Positions 51,775 through 59,375 of a stretch of DNA of 64,000 nt are shown in pieces (the first letter of the stretch is position 1; each line of letters starts with the position of its first letter). A program made the position numbers and the translations under genes. The DNA is taken from positions 62,001-126,000 of the forward strand of contig JAFQCH010000016.1 of assembly GCA_017416485.1 (NCBI GenBank), in the 5' to 3' direction. The stretch is from Clostridia bacterium (lineage in GTDB: Bacteria > Bacillota > Clostridia > Oscillospirales > Acutalibacteraceae). The notes under the pieces were generated by a model, which saw only the letters and a list, made by a program, of their open reading frames with translations, had not been told where the DNA came from and did no database searches.

Positions 51775-53211
51775 ATGAAAAGAAAAAGCGGTGTCTTGCT
51801 TCCCGTTTCCACCCTCAACGGTGAATTTTCCTGCGGCAGTTTCGGAAAAGAAGCATTGGATTTTGTTGATTTTCTGGCGGACTGCGGATTTTCCTACTGG
51901 CAGGTGTTGCCGTTCTGCATGGTGGACGAATGCAATTCGCCATACAAATCTTATTCCGCATTCGGCGGAAATCCTTATTTTATTGATCTGAATGAATTGT
52001 TTCAGCAGGGGCTTATCACCCTTGAAGAACGCGAAAATGCAAAGCAGAACACCCCTTACAGCTGCGAATATGTAAGGCTGTTCCACACCCGTTTTGATTT
52101 GTTGCGCAACGCCTCCCGCCGTTGCCACGACCGCAAAAAGGTGGAAGATTTCATAGCGGAAAATCCGTATCTCGGTCAGTTCTGCGAATTCATGGCGCTC
52201 AAAGCCGCCAATGCGCAAAAACCGTGGACACAGTGGGAAAACACGGCCATCGATCCCGACGAGTTGTTCATGTGGCAGTTCACGCAGTATGAATTTTTCC
52301 GTCAGTGGAAAAAGGTCAAGGATTATGCCAATAATAAGGGTATTCAGATTATTGGTGACATTCCGATTTATGTTGACTTTGACTCCTGTGATGTCTGGGG
52401 CAACCGCGGTTTGTTCCAATTGGACGACGAAGGCAACCTTGCCGCTGTGGCCGGCTGTCCGCCCGATTACTTTGCAAAAGACGGTCAGCTGTGGGGCAAT
52501 CCGCTGTATGATTGGGAGAAGATGCAAAAAGACGGCTTCTCTTGGTGGAGAGCACGCATGAAGCATATGTTCAACCTCTTTGACGGTGTTCGCATCGACC
52601 ATTTCCGCGGGCTTGAATCCTATTGGAGAATTCCCGCCGATGCCGAAACCGCAAGGGAAGGCAAGTGGGTCAAGGGACCCGGCAAGGCATTTGTGGATAT
52701 GCTGCATGAAATCACCGATGACAAGCATTTTGTCATTGCCGAAGACCTCGGCGAGATCACGCAGGAAGTCATTGACCTTGTGGAATACAGTAAATTCCCC
52801 GGCATGCGTGTGTTCCAGTTCGGATTCCTCGGGGATGATGACAATCCCCATAAGCCGCACAATTATCCCAATAACTGCATTGCCTACACGGGTACGCACG
52901 ATAACAACACCCTGCTCGGTTATGTATGGGAACTCGATGCCGACCGCAGAAAAAATATGCTTGAATACTGCGGCTACACCTCGCCCGATTGGGACAGAGG
53001 TTACGATGCCGTGCTTCGCACCATGTTCGCAAGCCATGCAGGCACTTTGATTTTGCCGATTCAGGATCTGCTGGGTTACGGTTCGGATACAAGACTGAAC
53101 ATTCCCGGCAAAGCCGATGGCAACTGGCAGTACCGTGTGACTGCCGACCAGTTAAACGGTATCGACCGTGCAAAGTTCAGACGGTTCAATACACTTTATA
53201 AGCGATCATGA
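51775..53211 (+). CDS. malQ: 4-alpha-glucanotransferase (GH77, amylomaltase)
   Basis: 478 aa. Transfers alpha-1,4-glucan segments in maltodextrin use. GH77 motifs: SYWQVLPFC near the start, GDIPIYVDFDS (about residue 191), nucleophile region GVRIDHFRGLE (about 270), acid/base VIAEDLGEIT (about 320) and TGTHDNNT (about 370). Length matches the short bacterial type. ATG follows CGGAGG. Own promoter; the sugar symporter gene lies beyond a repeat element. Confidence 0.95.
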   Translation: MKRKSGVLLPVSTLNGEFSCGSFGKEALDFVDFLADCGFSYWQVLPFCMVDECNSPYKSYSAFGGNPYFIDLNELFQQGLITLEERENAKQNTPYSCEYVRLFHTRFDLLRNASRRCHDRKKVEDFIAENPYLGQFCEFMALKAANAQKPWTQWENTAIDPDELFMWQFTQYEFFRQWKKVKDYANNKGIQIIGDIPIYVDFDSCDVWGNRGLFQLDDEGNLAAVAGCPPDYFAKDGQLWGNPLYDWEKMQKDGFSWWRARMKHMFNLFDGVRIDHFRGLESYWRIPADAETAREGKWVKGPGKAFVDMLHEITDDKHFVIAEDLGEITQEVIDLVEYSKFPGMRVFQFGFLGDDDNPHKPHNYPNNCIAYTGTHDNNTLLGYVWELDADRRKNMLEYCGYTSPDWDRGYDAVLRTMFASHAGTLILPIQDLLGYGSDTRLNIPGKADGNWQYRVTADQLNGIDRAKFRRFNTLYKRS

Positions 53212-53233
53212 AAACTGCCTCACGGGAGGTTTT
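53211..53233 (+). terminator. Weak terminator after malQ
   Basis: AAAAC-TG-CCTC pairs with GAGG-TTTT with a bulge; the T-run is short. Confidence 0.35.
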
Positions 53234-53246
53234 GCGGAGAAACTCT

Positions 53247-53442
53247 GAATGCAAAATGCACAATGCACAATGCAGAATGCAAAATTATTGGGTCGCTGTC
53301 GCTCCGATTTGAATAATGCGATTGAATACAATGAGTCAGATCAAACTGAAAGTTGCAACGGCAAAACTGCAAATTACATCATCTATAATGGCAACGCCAT
53401 TCCTTTAATTTTGCATTTTGCATTTTCAATTTTGCATTTTTT
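53247..53442. mobile_element. MITE-like element with TGCAAAATGCA terminal inverted repeats
   Basis: The left end carries AATGCAAAATGCACAATGCA and further units, then GGGTCGCTGTCGCTCCGA. The right end carries TTAATTTTGCATTTTGCATT and more, the inverse of the left. About 195 bp, no gene inside. A shorter relative sits at 37076-37135. Reads like a small non-autonomous element. Confidence 0.55.
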
Positions 53443-53489
53443 ATGAAACAACTTTCTATGAGGAACCAAAAAAAAGGAGGTCTTTTGTT

Positions 53490-55010
53490 ATGGGTAAACT
53501 GCCCGATCCGAACAAACTCAATACCTACACCAAAAAAGAAAGCATCATGTACCTCATCGGTCTTGCAGGTCAGAACATGATCTACAACATCATCGGTACG
53601 GGATTGTATTTCTACTTCCAGAGCGTTATTTTCCTGCCCGCCATCGCCATCAGCACATTTATGACGATCGCGCGTGTATGGGATGCTTTCAATGACCCGA
53701 TGATGGGTTCCATTGTTGACCGCACCCGTACAAAGTGGGGCAAATGCCGTCCGTATCTGATTTTCTGTCCGGCGGCAATCTGCATCATTACCATTCTTAC
53801 GTTCATCAACGGCCGCTATGTTGAAGGCGGCGATGCCGCACGCAATGCCTTTATTATCGGTTGGGCTGCCCTGTCCTATATTCTGTGGGGTATGTGCTAC
53901 ACCGTCGGTGATATTCCGCTGTGGGGCATTACGGCACTGATGACGGAAGATGCAAAAGACCGTTCTAAAATTCTGGCGCTCGCAAGAGTTGCAGCCGGCA
54001 TCGGCGGCGGTCTTGTGCTTGCGGCAATTGTTCCCATTTCGCAGGCTGTCGGCAGTATGCTGACTCCCGAAAATGCCACCGCGGAACAACTTGCCGACGG
54101 ACAGCAAAAGGGCTTTATTCTGGTTGCCGTTGTCATGTCGATCATCGGCTCGGGTCTGTTCCAGTTGGCAGGTCTGTTTACCAAAGAACGTGTTTCGTCT
54201 TCCGAAAGACACTATACACTCAAAGAAAATTTCCAACTGATGTGGAGCAACAAGCCGTTCCGTCAGCAGTTGATCTCCGGTGTTCTCAGAAGCCCCATTC
54301 AGCTTCTTATGAATGTTGCCATGACATTGCTTGCTTACTACTTCGGCGACTACCACGGCGATTATGTTCTTTATATGGTCATTCTCGGCGGCGGTATGAT
54401 GGTCGGTCAGTTTGCGATCATGCTCTTCATTCCCGGCCTTGCGCAGAAGTATGAAAAGAAGACACTCATGATCCTGTCCACCGTCATTTCCGCAATCGGT
54501 TTTGCACTGGTGTTTGTGGTTTATCTGATCGCGCCCACCGATCTCGACAAGCCCGTCTGGCTCGTTGTCAACGCCATTCTCTTTGCCGTTGCCGGTGCAG
54601 GACAGGGTGCTTTGAATGTGCTGCAGTCTGTTATGATCGCCGATACGGTTGACTACGAAGAATACCTGCACGGTGTTCGTCCCGACGGTGTTTTCTTCTC
54701 GGGACAGAGCTTCATCACAAAGCTTTCCACCGGTATTGCTTCCATTATTTCCGGTGTTGTTTATGCCGTCGTCGGTTTCTCCGGCAGTGCAGTCGAAGAA
54801 CTCAACAATGCACTTTACAACGGTGCGTCGTTCAAATATGACTATCCCGAATACGCAGCCGCCATGTTCTTCCTGTGCTCCATTCCGCCCGCAATCGGTC
54901 TGTTCCTGTCGGTCATCCCCATTCGCAATTATGCCTTGACCAACAAAGAACATTCCCGCATTCTTGCCGAATTGCAATCCCGCCGCCACGGCAACGAAAA
55001 CGCAGAATAA
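53490..55010 (+). CDS. GPH-family sugar:cation symporter (MFS, MelB-like)
   Basis: 506 aa, about twelve transmembrane helices. Family signature in helices 2-3: WDAFNDPMMGSIVDRTRTKW then G-K-C-R-P-Y, and later EEYLHGVRPDGVFFSGQSF, typical of glycoside-pentoside-hexuronide symporters. ATG follows AAGGAGGT at 53476-53483. Takes up glycosides or oligosaccharides with Na+ or H+, consistent with nearby glycosidases; sugar not predictable. Confidence 0.92.
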   Translation: MGKLPDPNKLNTYTKKESIMYLIGLAGQNMIYNIIGTGLYFYFQSVIFLPAIAISTFMTIARVWDAFNDPMMGSIVDRTRTKWGKCRPYLIFCPAAICIITILTFINGRYVEGGDAARNAFIIGWAALSYILWGMCYTVGDIPLWGITALMTEDAKDRSKILALARVAAGIGGGLVLAAIVPISQAVGSMLTPENATAEQLADGQQKGFILVAVVMSIIGSGLFQLAGLFTKERVSSSERHYTLKENFQLMWSNKPFRQQLISGVLRSPIQLLMNVAMTLLAYYFGDYHGDYVLYMVILGGGMMVGQFAIMLFIPGLAQKYEKKTLMILSTVISAIGFALVFVVYLIAPTDLDKPVWLVVNAILFAVAGAGQGALNVLQSVMIADTVDYEEYLHGVRPDGVFFSGQSFITKLSTGIASIISGVVYAVVGFSGSAVEELNNALYNGASFKYDYPEYAAAMFFLCSIPPAIGLFLSVIPIRNYALTNKEHSRILAELQSRRHGNENAE

Positions 55011-55029
55011 AAAATAAAACCGATTTGCA

Positions 55030-55058
55030 TTGACAAACCGGGTGAAAATGATTATAAT
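55030..55058 (+). promoter_or_regulatory. Consensus promoter of antisense RNA 1
   Basis: TTGACA (55030-55035), exactly 17 nt, TATAAT (55053-55058). Confidence 0.92.
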
Positions 55059-55064
55059 AAAACC

Positions 55065-55160
55065 GTAGAGGCTACCGTTTAAAGCGGTTAGTGTCTGATT
55101 GTTAAATATTTTTTGTTAAACAACCGTCACTTGGCAGAGTGGCGGTTGTTGCTTTTCTCT
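55065..55160 (+). ncRNA. Candidate antisense (antitoxin) RNA 1
   Basis: About 95 nt from the predicted start after the promoter to the hairpin/T-run at 55119-55160. No ribosome site or credible reading frame. Its 3' part is antisense to the end of the peptide gene at 55127-55222. Its first 45 nt (GTAGAGGCTACCG and GCGGTTAGTGTC) are almost identical to those of antisense RNA 2, in inverted orientation. Proposed to silence the convergent peptide mRNA. Confidence 0.7.
55119..55160. terminator. Shared terminator of the left convergent pair
   Basis: AACAACCG-x-CACT pairs with AGTG-x-CGGTTGTT, followed by GCTTTTCTCTTT on the + strand. It overlaps the stop of the minus-strand peptide gene. Confidence 0.8.
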
Positions 55161-55222
55161 TTAACTTTAATATGAATGGTAACACTTATGTTCCCGATAT
55201 GAAATGTTAAAGTGATGGGCAT
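55127..55222 (-). CDS. 31-residue strand-like peptide, candidate type I toxin (copy 1)
   Basis: 31 aa, beginning MPITLTFHIGNISVTIHIKV and ending in a basic/polar tail with NNRH. Alternating hydrophobic and polar residues suggest a beta-hairpin with a turn at G-N, unlike the single helix of Fst or Ldr toxins. AAGGAGGTGA lies 6 nt before ATG. Driven by a consensus promoter on the minus strand after a leader of about 80 nt that can fold (AAGGT/ACCTT and CGGAT/ATCCG). Homologous to the peptide at 55634-55729. Too short for routine gene calls. Confidence 0.75.
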   Translation of the reverse strand: MPITLTFHIGNISVTIHIKVKEKSNNRHSAK

Positions 55223-55311
55223 GATCTCACCTCCTTCCGGGGTGAAATCACCAACCGCCTTAAAGGTTCGGATTGAATCCGTTACCTTCAGCCGCCTCTA
55301 CGATCGGATTC

Positions 55312-55340
55312 ATTATATTCCGCTTGGCGGATCTTGTCAA
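55312..55340 (-). promoter_or_regulatory. Consensus promoter of peptide mRNA 1
   Basis: Minus strand TTGACA (55335-55340), 17 nt, TATAAT (55312-55317). Confidence 0.92.
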
Positions 55341-55370
55341 CATTTCGCAAAAAGAAATTGTTGATTTGTA

Positions 55371-55399
55371 TTGACAACCCAACGGACAATATGTATAAT
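55371..55399 (+). promoter_or_regulatory. Consensus promoter of the U-rich RNA
   Basis: TTGACA (55371-55376), 17 nt, TATAAT (55394-55399). Confidence 0.9.
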
Positions 55400-55405
55400 A
55401 AATAT

Positions 55406-55521
55406 GTAAAGCAACTTTGTTTTTGTTTGTTTTACTTTTTGTTTTTTTTATTTTTTTCTTTTTTGTTTTGTTTTTTTTGTTTAAACAGCCGTCCCTCTGC
55501 AGGGGGACGGCTGTTGCCTTT
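55406..55521 (+). ncRNA. Candidate U-rich small RNA
   Basis: About 115 nt between a consensus promoter and the terminator hairpin AACAGCCGTCCC/GGGACGGCTGTT (55484-55515). Positions 55416-55482 are more than 80% T. The terminator is similar to those of the two antisense RNAs, so it may be a relic or a third member whose partner is lost. Confidence 0.5.
55484..55521 (+). terminator. Terminator of the U-rich RNA
   Basis: AACAGCCGTCCC pairs with GGGACGGCTGTT, then GCCTTT. Confidence 0.85.
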
Positions 55522-55538
55522 AATGTCGTTTTTTAATA

Positions 55539-55567
55539 TTGACAAAAACCGACACAGGCGGTATACT
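55539..55567 (+). promoter_or_regulatory. Promoter of peptide mRNA 2
   Basis: TTGACA (55539-55544), 17 nt, TATACT (55562-55567). Confidence 0.9.
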
Positions 55568-55594
55568 TGCTTTGATCGTAGAGGCGGCTTAAAA

Positions 55595-55625
55595 GGCGGT
55601 TGGTGTCAGATCCTCCGAAAGGAGG
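55595..55625 (+). promoter_or_regulatory. Leader elements controlling peptide 2 translation
   Basis: GGCGGTTG (55595-55602) is complementary to CAACCGCC (55708-55715) in the end of the same reading frame. CCTCC-GAAA-GGAGG (55612-55625) forms a GNRA-capped hairpin burying the Shine-Dalgarno sequence. Both features suggest a locked mRNA. Confidence 0.65.
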
Positions 55626-55633
55626 TGAAACAT

Positions 55634-55729
55634 ATGCCTGTAACTTTGACTTTTCATGTTGGTAATTTAACTTTTACTATACATATCAAGTTTAAGCAAA
55701 AAGGTAACAACCGCCACCCTGGCCGGTGA
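55634..55729 (+). CDS. 31-residue strand-like peptide, candidate type I toxin (copy 2)
   Basis: 31 aa, beginning MPVTLTFHVGNLTFTIHIKF, with a tail containing NNRHPG. 18 or more of 31 residues match copy 1. GGAGGTGA lies 5 nt before ATG but is sequestered in a hairpin. The stop codon lies in the shared terminator, which it has in common with antisense RNA 2. A frame open further upstream in the same register passes through the U-rich region and is not credible. Family not recognised. Confidence 0.78.
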   Translation: MPVTLTFHVGNLTFTIHIKFKQKGNNRHPGR

Positions 55730-55792
55730 CGGTTGTTCAATAAAAAAAATTTAACAACTAAGACACTAACCGCTTTAAACGGTAGCCTCTAC
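55695..55792 (-). ncRNA. Candidate antisense (antitoxin) RNA 2
   Basis: About 95 nt on the minus strand from a consensus promoter to the hairpin at 55706-55737. Its 5' half is nearly identical to antisense RNA 1 (GTAGAGGCTACCGTTTAAAG then C-G-G-T-T-A-G-T-G-T-C). Its 3' part is antisense to the end of peptide gene 2. Confidence 0.7.
55706..55737. terminator. Shared terminator of the right convergent pair
   Basis: AACAACCG-x-CACC pairs with GGTG-x-CGGTTGTT; on the minus strand it is followed by ACCTTTTTGC. Confidence 0.78.
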
Positions 55793-55798
55793 GGTTTT

Positions 55799-55827
55799 AT
55801 TATAATCCTATTCTTCCGATTTGTCAA
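55799..55827 (-). promoter_or_regulatory. Consensus promoter of antisense RNA 2
   Basis: Minus strand TTGACA (55822-55827), 17 nt, TATAAT (55799-55804). Confidence 0.92.
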
Positions 55828-55851
55828 TGCAGATCGGAAGTTTTTTTGTTT

Positions 55852-57654
55852 TTATGTGAATTGTGAGTTGTAAAGTGTACTGTAAAATCCGCCTTTTTGC
55901 AGCAGTTCTTCGTGGTTGCCGCGTTCGGTGATTTCGCCGTTTTGCACCACAAGAATCATATCCGCATTCTGAATGGTGGAAAGCCTGTGGGCGATCACAA
56001 AGCAGGTTCTGCCCTGCATGAGCTCGTTCATGGCATCACGGATCTGAATTTCGGTTCTTGAGTCCACATTGGAGGTCGCTTCGTCGAGAATCAGCATGGG
56101 GGCTGCGGACAAAAAGGCACGTGCAATGGTGATGAGCTGCTTTTGTCCCTTGGAGATATTCACCCCGTCATCGGACAGAACCGTGTCATATCCGTCGGGC
56201 AGACTCTCAATGTAACGGTCGATTTTTGCCGCTTTTGCGGCGGCACGGACTTCTTCTTCTGTTGCATCCTCTCTGCCGTAAGCAATGTTTTCAAACACCG
56301 TACCGTGGAACAGCCAGGTGTCCTGCAAGACCATGGTAAAACTCTTGCGCAAGTCAGCACGTTTGATCTGCATGGACGGAATGCCGTCTATGCGGATTTC
56401 GCCCGACTGCGGATCGTAAAAACGCATCAAGAGGTTAATGACCGTCGTTTTGCCTGCCCCCGTCGGGCCGACGATGGCAACGGTTGTGCCGGGCTGTGCC
56501 GTTACGGAAATGTGTTTGAGAATCGGCTTTTCGGGCACATAAGAAAAACTTACATCGTCCAACACCGCTTCTCCCTGCACGTTTTGCAGGTCCTTTGCAT
56601 CTTCCGCATCGGCAGGCTCGCTCGGCTCGTCCAGAATACGGAACACGCGTTCCGCTGCCGAGAATGCCGATTGGAATTCATGCAGAATATTGGAAAACTC
56701 GTTGATCGGCCCTGCAAACTTGCGGGAGTATTGCACAAACTGTGCCACGCCGCCCAGAGTGATGAACAGGGCAGACCCTGCTGCCACGGCACCGCTTTGC
56801 GAATTCATATACAGAATGCCGCCGAAAATGGCAACCAGCGCAATGGAAATGTTGTTGATGAGGTTGATGCTCGGGAACAGCAAAGCCGCACTGTATTCGG
56901 CATTGTAGTAGGCATCCATGGCTTCTTCGTTGCGCTTGTTGAAGCGCTCGGAAATCACATTCTGCCTGCCATAGGCTTCGATGCTTCTTGCACCCGAAAG
57001 CATTTCTTCCGCATAGCCGTTGAGTTCGCCGTATTTTTTGCTTCGTTTGCTGAACAGCGGCCGCACCTTTTTGGAACGATAGCGGGTGAACAGCACCGAA
57101 ACGGGCACGGTGAACACAAAAATGAGGATCATCGGTTTTGAAATATTCCACATAAAGATAAGCGACCCGACCACGGTGTAAATGCTTGTCATGACCTGCA
57201 CAAGGTCATGCGAAAGGGTGCTGTTGACGGTGTCTATGTCGTAAGACAGGTGGCTGATGATGTCGCCCGTGTGGTTGGTGTCAAAATAATTGACAGGCAG
57301 GGTGTTGAGCTTTTCAAACAACTCTTTTCGCATTCTGTAGGTGATTTTCTGGCTTAAGTGGATCATAATCACCGCAAGAATGTAGGACAGCCCTGCCGAC
57401 AGTGCATAGCAGACGATCATTTTGATGACATTCACCCACACCGCATCAAAATCGACACCGCTTGCAAGTTCGATCGCATCAATTGCCGCACCCGAATAGC
57501 GAGGGCCCAGCAGGGAAAGCTGATTGGAAAGAAGCGTGAACACAATGGCAGGTATAAATAAGTGCCATTGTTGCAACACGTATTTCCCCAGCCGCAGGAA
57601 AATGCCTTTGTTATCGCGTTTGCGGACGGGGGATTTTTCTTTTTTATCAGTCAA
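55852..57654 (-). CDS. ABC exporter subunit B (half-transporter, membrane-ATPase fusion)
   Basis: 600 aa. Six membrane helices (about residues 25-320) fused to an ATPase with Walker A GPTGAGKTTV (about 393), signature NISKGQKQ (non-canonical, with I-S-K-G-Q for L-S-G-G-Q), Walker B MLILDEATSNVD and H-loop AHRLST. The start is a TTG placed 6 nt after GGGAGGTG inside the end of the upstream subunit gene. Forms a heterodimer with that subunit, like BmrCD/LmrCD multidrug or lipid exporters. Substrate unknown. Confidence 0.88.
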   Translation of the reverse strand: MTDKKEKSPVRKRDNKGIFLRLGKYVLQQWHLFIPAIVFTLLSNQLSLLGPRYSGAAIDAIELASGVDFDAVWVNVIKMIVCYALSAGLSYILAVIMIHLSQKITYRMRKELFEKLNTLPVNYFDTNHTGDIISHLSYDIDTVNSTLSHDLVQVMTSIYTVVGSLIFMWNISKPMILIFVFTVPVSVLFTRYRSKKVRPLFSKRSKKYGELNGYAEEMLSGARSIEAYGRQNVISERFNKRNEEAMDAYYNAEYSAALLFPSINLINNISIALVAIFGGILYMNSQSGAVAAGSALFITLGGVAQFVQYSRKFAGPINEFSNILHEFQSAFSAAERVFRILDEPSEPADAEDAKDLQNVQGEAVLDDVSFSYVPEKPILKHISVTAQPGTTVAIVGPTGAGKTTVINLLMRFYDPQSGEIRIDGIPSMQIKRADLRKSFTMVLQDTWLFHGTVFENIAYGREDATEEEVRAAAKAAKIDRYIESLPDGYDTVLSDDGVNISKGQKQLITIARAFLSAAPMLILDEATSNVDSRTEIQIRDAMNELMQGRTCFVIAHRLSTIQNADMILVVQNGEITERGNHEELLQKGGFYSTLYNSQFT

Positions 57655-59362
57655 CAAAAGCACCTCCCATCTGCGAATCGCTGATTTCGCGGTAGGCAAG
57701 GCAGGTTTCAAGCAGATCGTTATGCGTACCTTTGCCGATGATTCTGCCGTCTTCAAGAACAAGAATCAGATCGCAGTTTTTGACGGAGCTTACACGCTGT
57801 GCCACGGTGATGACGGTGGTGTCCGTTAAGTTTGCATCGAGTGCCTGTCGCAACAGGGCATCGGTTTTGTAGTCGAGGGCAGACGAGGAATCGTCTAAAA
57901 CGAGAATCTCGGGTTGCCCCGCCAGCGCACGGGCAAGCAGCACTCTTTGCCGTTGACCACCCGAAAGGTTGGTGCCGTTTGCGGAAAGCAGATGGTTATA
58001 GCCGTCGGGAATGTCGCTGATAAATTGGTGTGCCTGCGCAATTTCGGCGGCACGGAACATATCTTCGTCGGGAATGTTCCGTCCGAAACGGATGTTTTCT
58101 GCAATCGTGTCGGCATAAATGAAGCCGTTTTGCAAGGAAGCACCGATCATCTCTGTTAAATCTTCACGGCTGTATGCTGTGATTTTTTTGCCGTTTATGC
58201 GGATTTCACCCTCGTTGGGCTCGTAAAAGCGAAGAAGCAGACGGATGAGGGTGGATTTGCCGCTGCCTGTGGCACCGATGATGCCGAGCCGTTGTCCTTT
58301 TTGCAGCGAAAACGAGATATTTTCAAGATTTTTGCTTTTGCCGAAGTAGGAAAATCCGACATCGGTGAAGGTGATGTGGGCATTGTCAGTCGGATTTTTG
58401 TCCGGTATGACGGTGTAGCGGTCGGGAGTGTCCAACACAGCCGAAATGCGGTTTGCGGATGCGGCACATTTGGTGTACATCACAAACATGCGCGACAGCG
58501 ACATCATCGCCATGGAAATGAGGGTGAAATACTGCATGAATGCAATCACGGTTGCGGGGCTTGTCAGGTCGTTTTTGACCCTGTAAGCCGCAACGGCAAC
58601 AACCCCTGCAATGCCCAAATTCATAAGCAGGGTCATCACGGGATTCACAATGCCCATAATGGTGCCCGCCTTGCGTTCACGGGCAGAAAGCTCTTTGTTC
58701 ACGCGGTCATAACGGCGGTTTTCGTGCTCGTTTTTGGAAAGTGCTTTGATCACGCGGATGCCCTGAATATCCTCACGGGCAACACGCACCATACTGTCCA
58801 CGCTTTTTTGCACATCGCTGTAAAGCGGCACCCCTTTGCGGGAGATGCCGTACACGGTTACGAAAATAAAGGGCAGTGTGGCGAGCATAACAAGCGATAA
58901 CGCGGAGTCCATCAGCATGGTCATGATCGTGCCGCCGATGAGAAGAATCGGAGCTCGCACACCCATCCTTTGCATCATGCCGATAAAGTTCTGCACATTG
59001 TAGGTGTCGGTGGTAATGCGTGATTCAAGCGAGGGGATGGTGAATTGGTCCGTGTCGGTTGCGGATAGATACAGCGTTTTTGTGAACAGTTCTTTGCGCA
59101 TGGCTTTGGAAAACCGCGTGGTCACTCGTGCCGCCATGCGGTTGGCGATGATGTTGCCCAAGCATGCAATGACCGAGAAAAACACCATCAGAGAGCCGTA
59201 AAACACGATTTTGCTGATGTTTTGTTCCGCGATGACATTTTCGAGAATGTGGGTCAGAATGTAAGGCAAAAACAATTCCGTCACCGTGCCGATGACCTTC
59301 ACGCAAAAGCCTGCGACCATCCGCAGACGATAGGGCTTTAAGTATAATAAAATCCGTTTCAT
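57647..59362 (-). CDS. ABC exporter subunit A (half-transporter, membrane-ATPase fusion)
   Basis: 571 aa. Six membrane helices, Walker A GATGSGKSTL (about 365), canonical signature LSGGQRQR (about 470), Walker B ILVLDDSSSALD, where the usual catalytic Glu after the D is replaced by Asp (D-D rather than D-E), and switch His replaced in VAQRVSSV (Q for H). So one of the two ATP sites is degenerate, as expected for an asymmetric heterodimer. ATG at 59362 follows GGGAGAC. Overlaps the partner by 8 nt. Confidence 0.88.
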   Translation of the reverse strand: MKRILLYLKPYRLRMVAGFCVKVIGTVTELFLPYILTHILENVIAEQNISKIVFYGSLMVFFSVIACLGNIIANRMAARVTTRFSKAMRKELFTKTLYLSATDTDQFTIPSLESRITTDTYNVQNFIGMMQRMGVRAPILLIGGTIMTMLMDSALSLVMLATLPFIFVTVYGISRKGVPLYSDVQKSVDSMVRVAREDIQGIRVIKALSKNEHENRRYDRVNKELSARERKAGTIMGIVNPVMTLLMNLGIAGVVAVAAYRVKNDLTSPATVIAFMQYFTLISMAMMSLSRMFVMYTKCAASANRISAVLDTPDRYTVIPDKNPTDNAHITFTDVGFSYFGKSKNLENISFSLQKGQRLGIIGATGSGKSTLIRLLLRFYEPNEGEIRINGKKITAYSREDLTEMIGASLQNGFIYADTIAENIRFGRNIPDEDMFRAAEIAQAHQFISDIPDGYNHLLSANGTNLSGGQRQRVLLARALAGQPEILVLDDSSSALDYKTDALLRQALDANLTDTTVITVAQRVSSVKNCDLILVLEDGRIIGKGTHNDLLETCLAYREISDSQMGGAFVD

Positions 59363-59375
59363 TTTTTGTCTCCCA

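Noticed and set aside
55334..55729. A 131-codon frame containing peptide 2 as its C-terminus.
   Set aside because: Its upstream part runs through a T-rich tract and a terminator. The internal ATG at 55634 has its own promoter and ribosome site, and matches the mirrored copy from its first residue.
55028..55829. Metabolite riboswitch pair or attenuators.
   Set aside because: The structured segments lead only to 31-residue peptides or to terminators, and no downstream metabolic gene shares the transcript.
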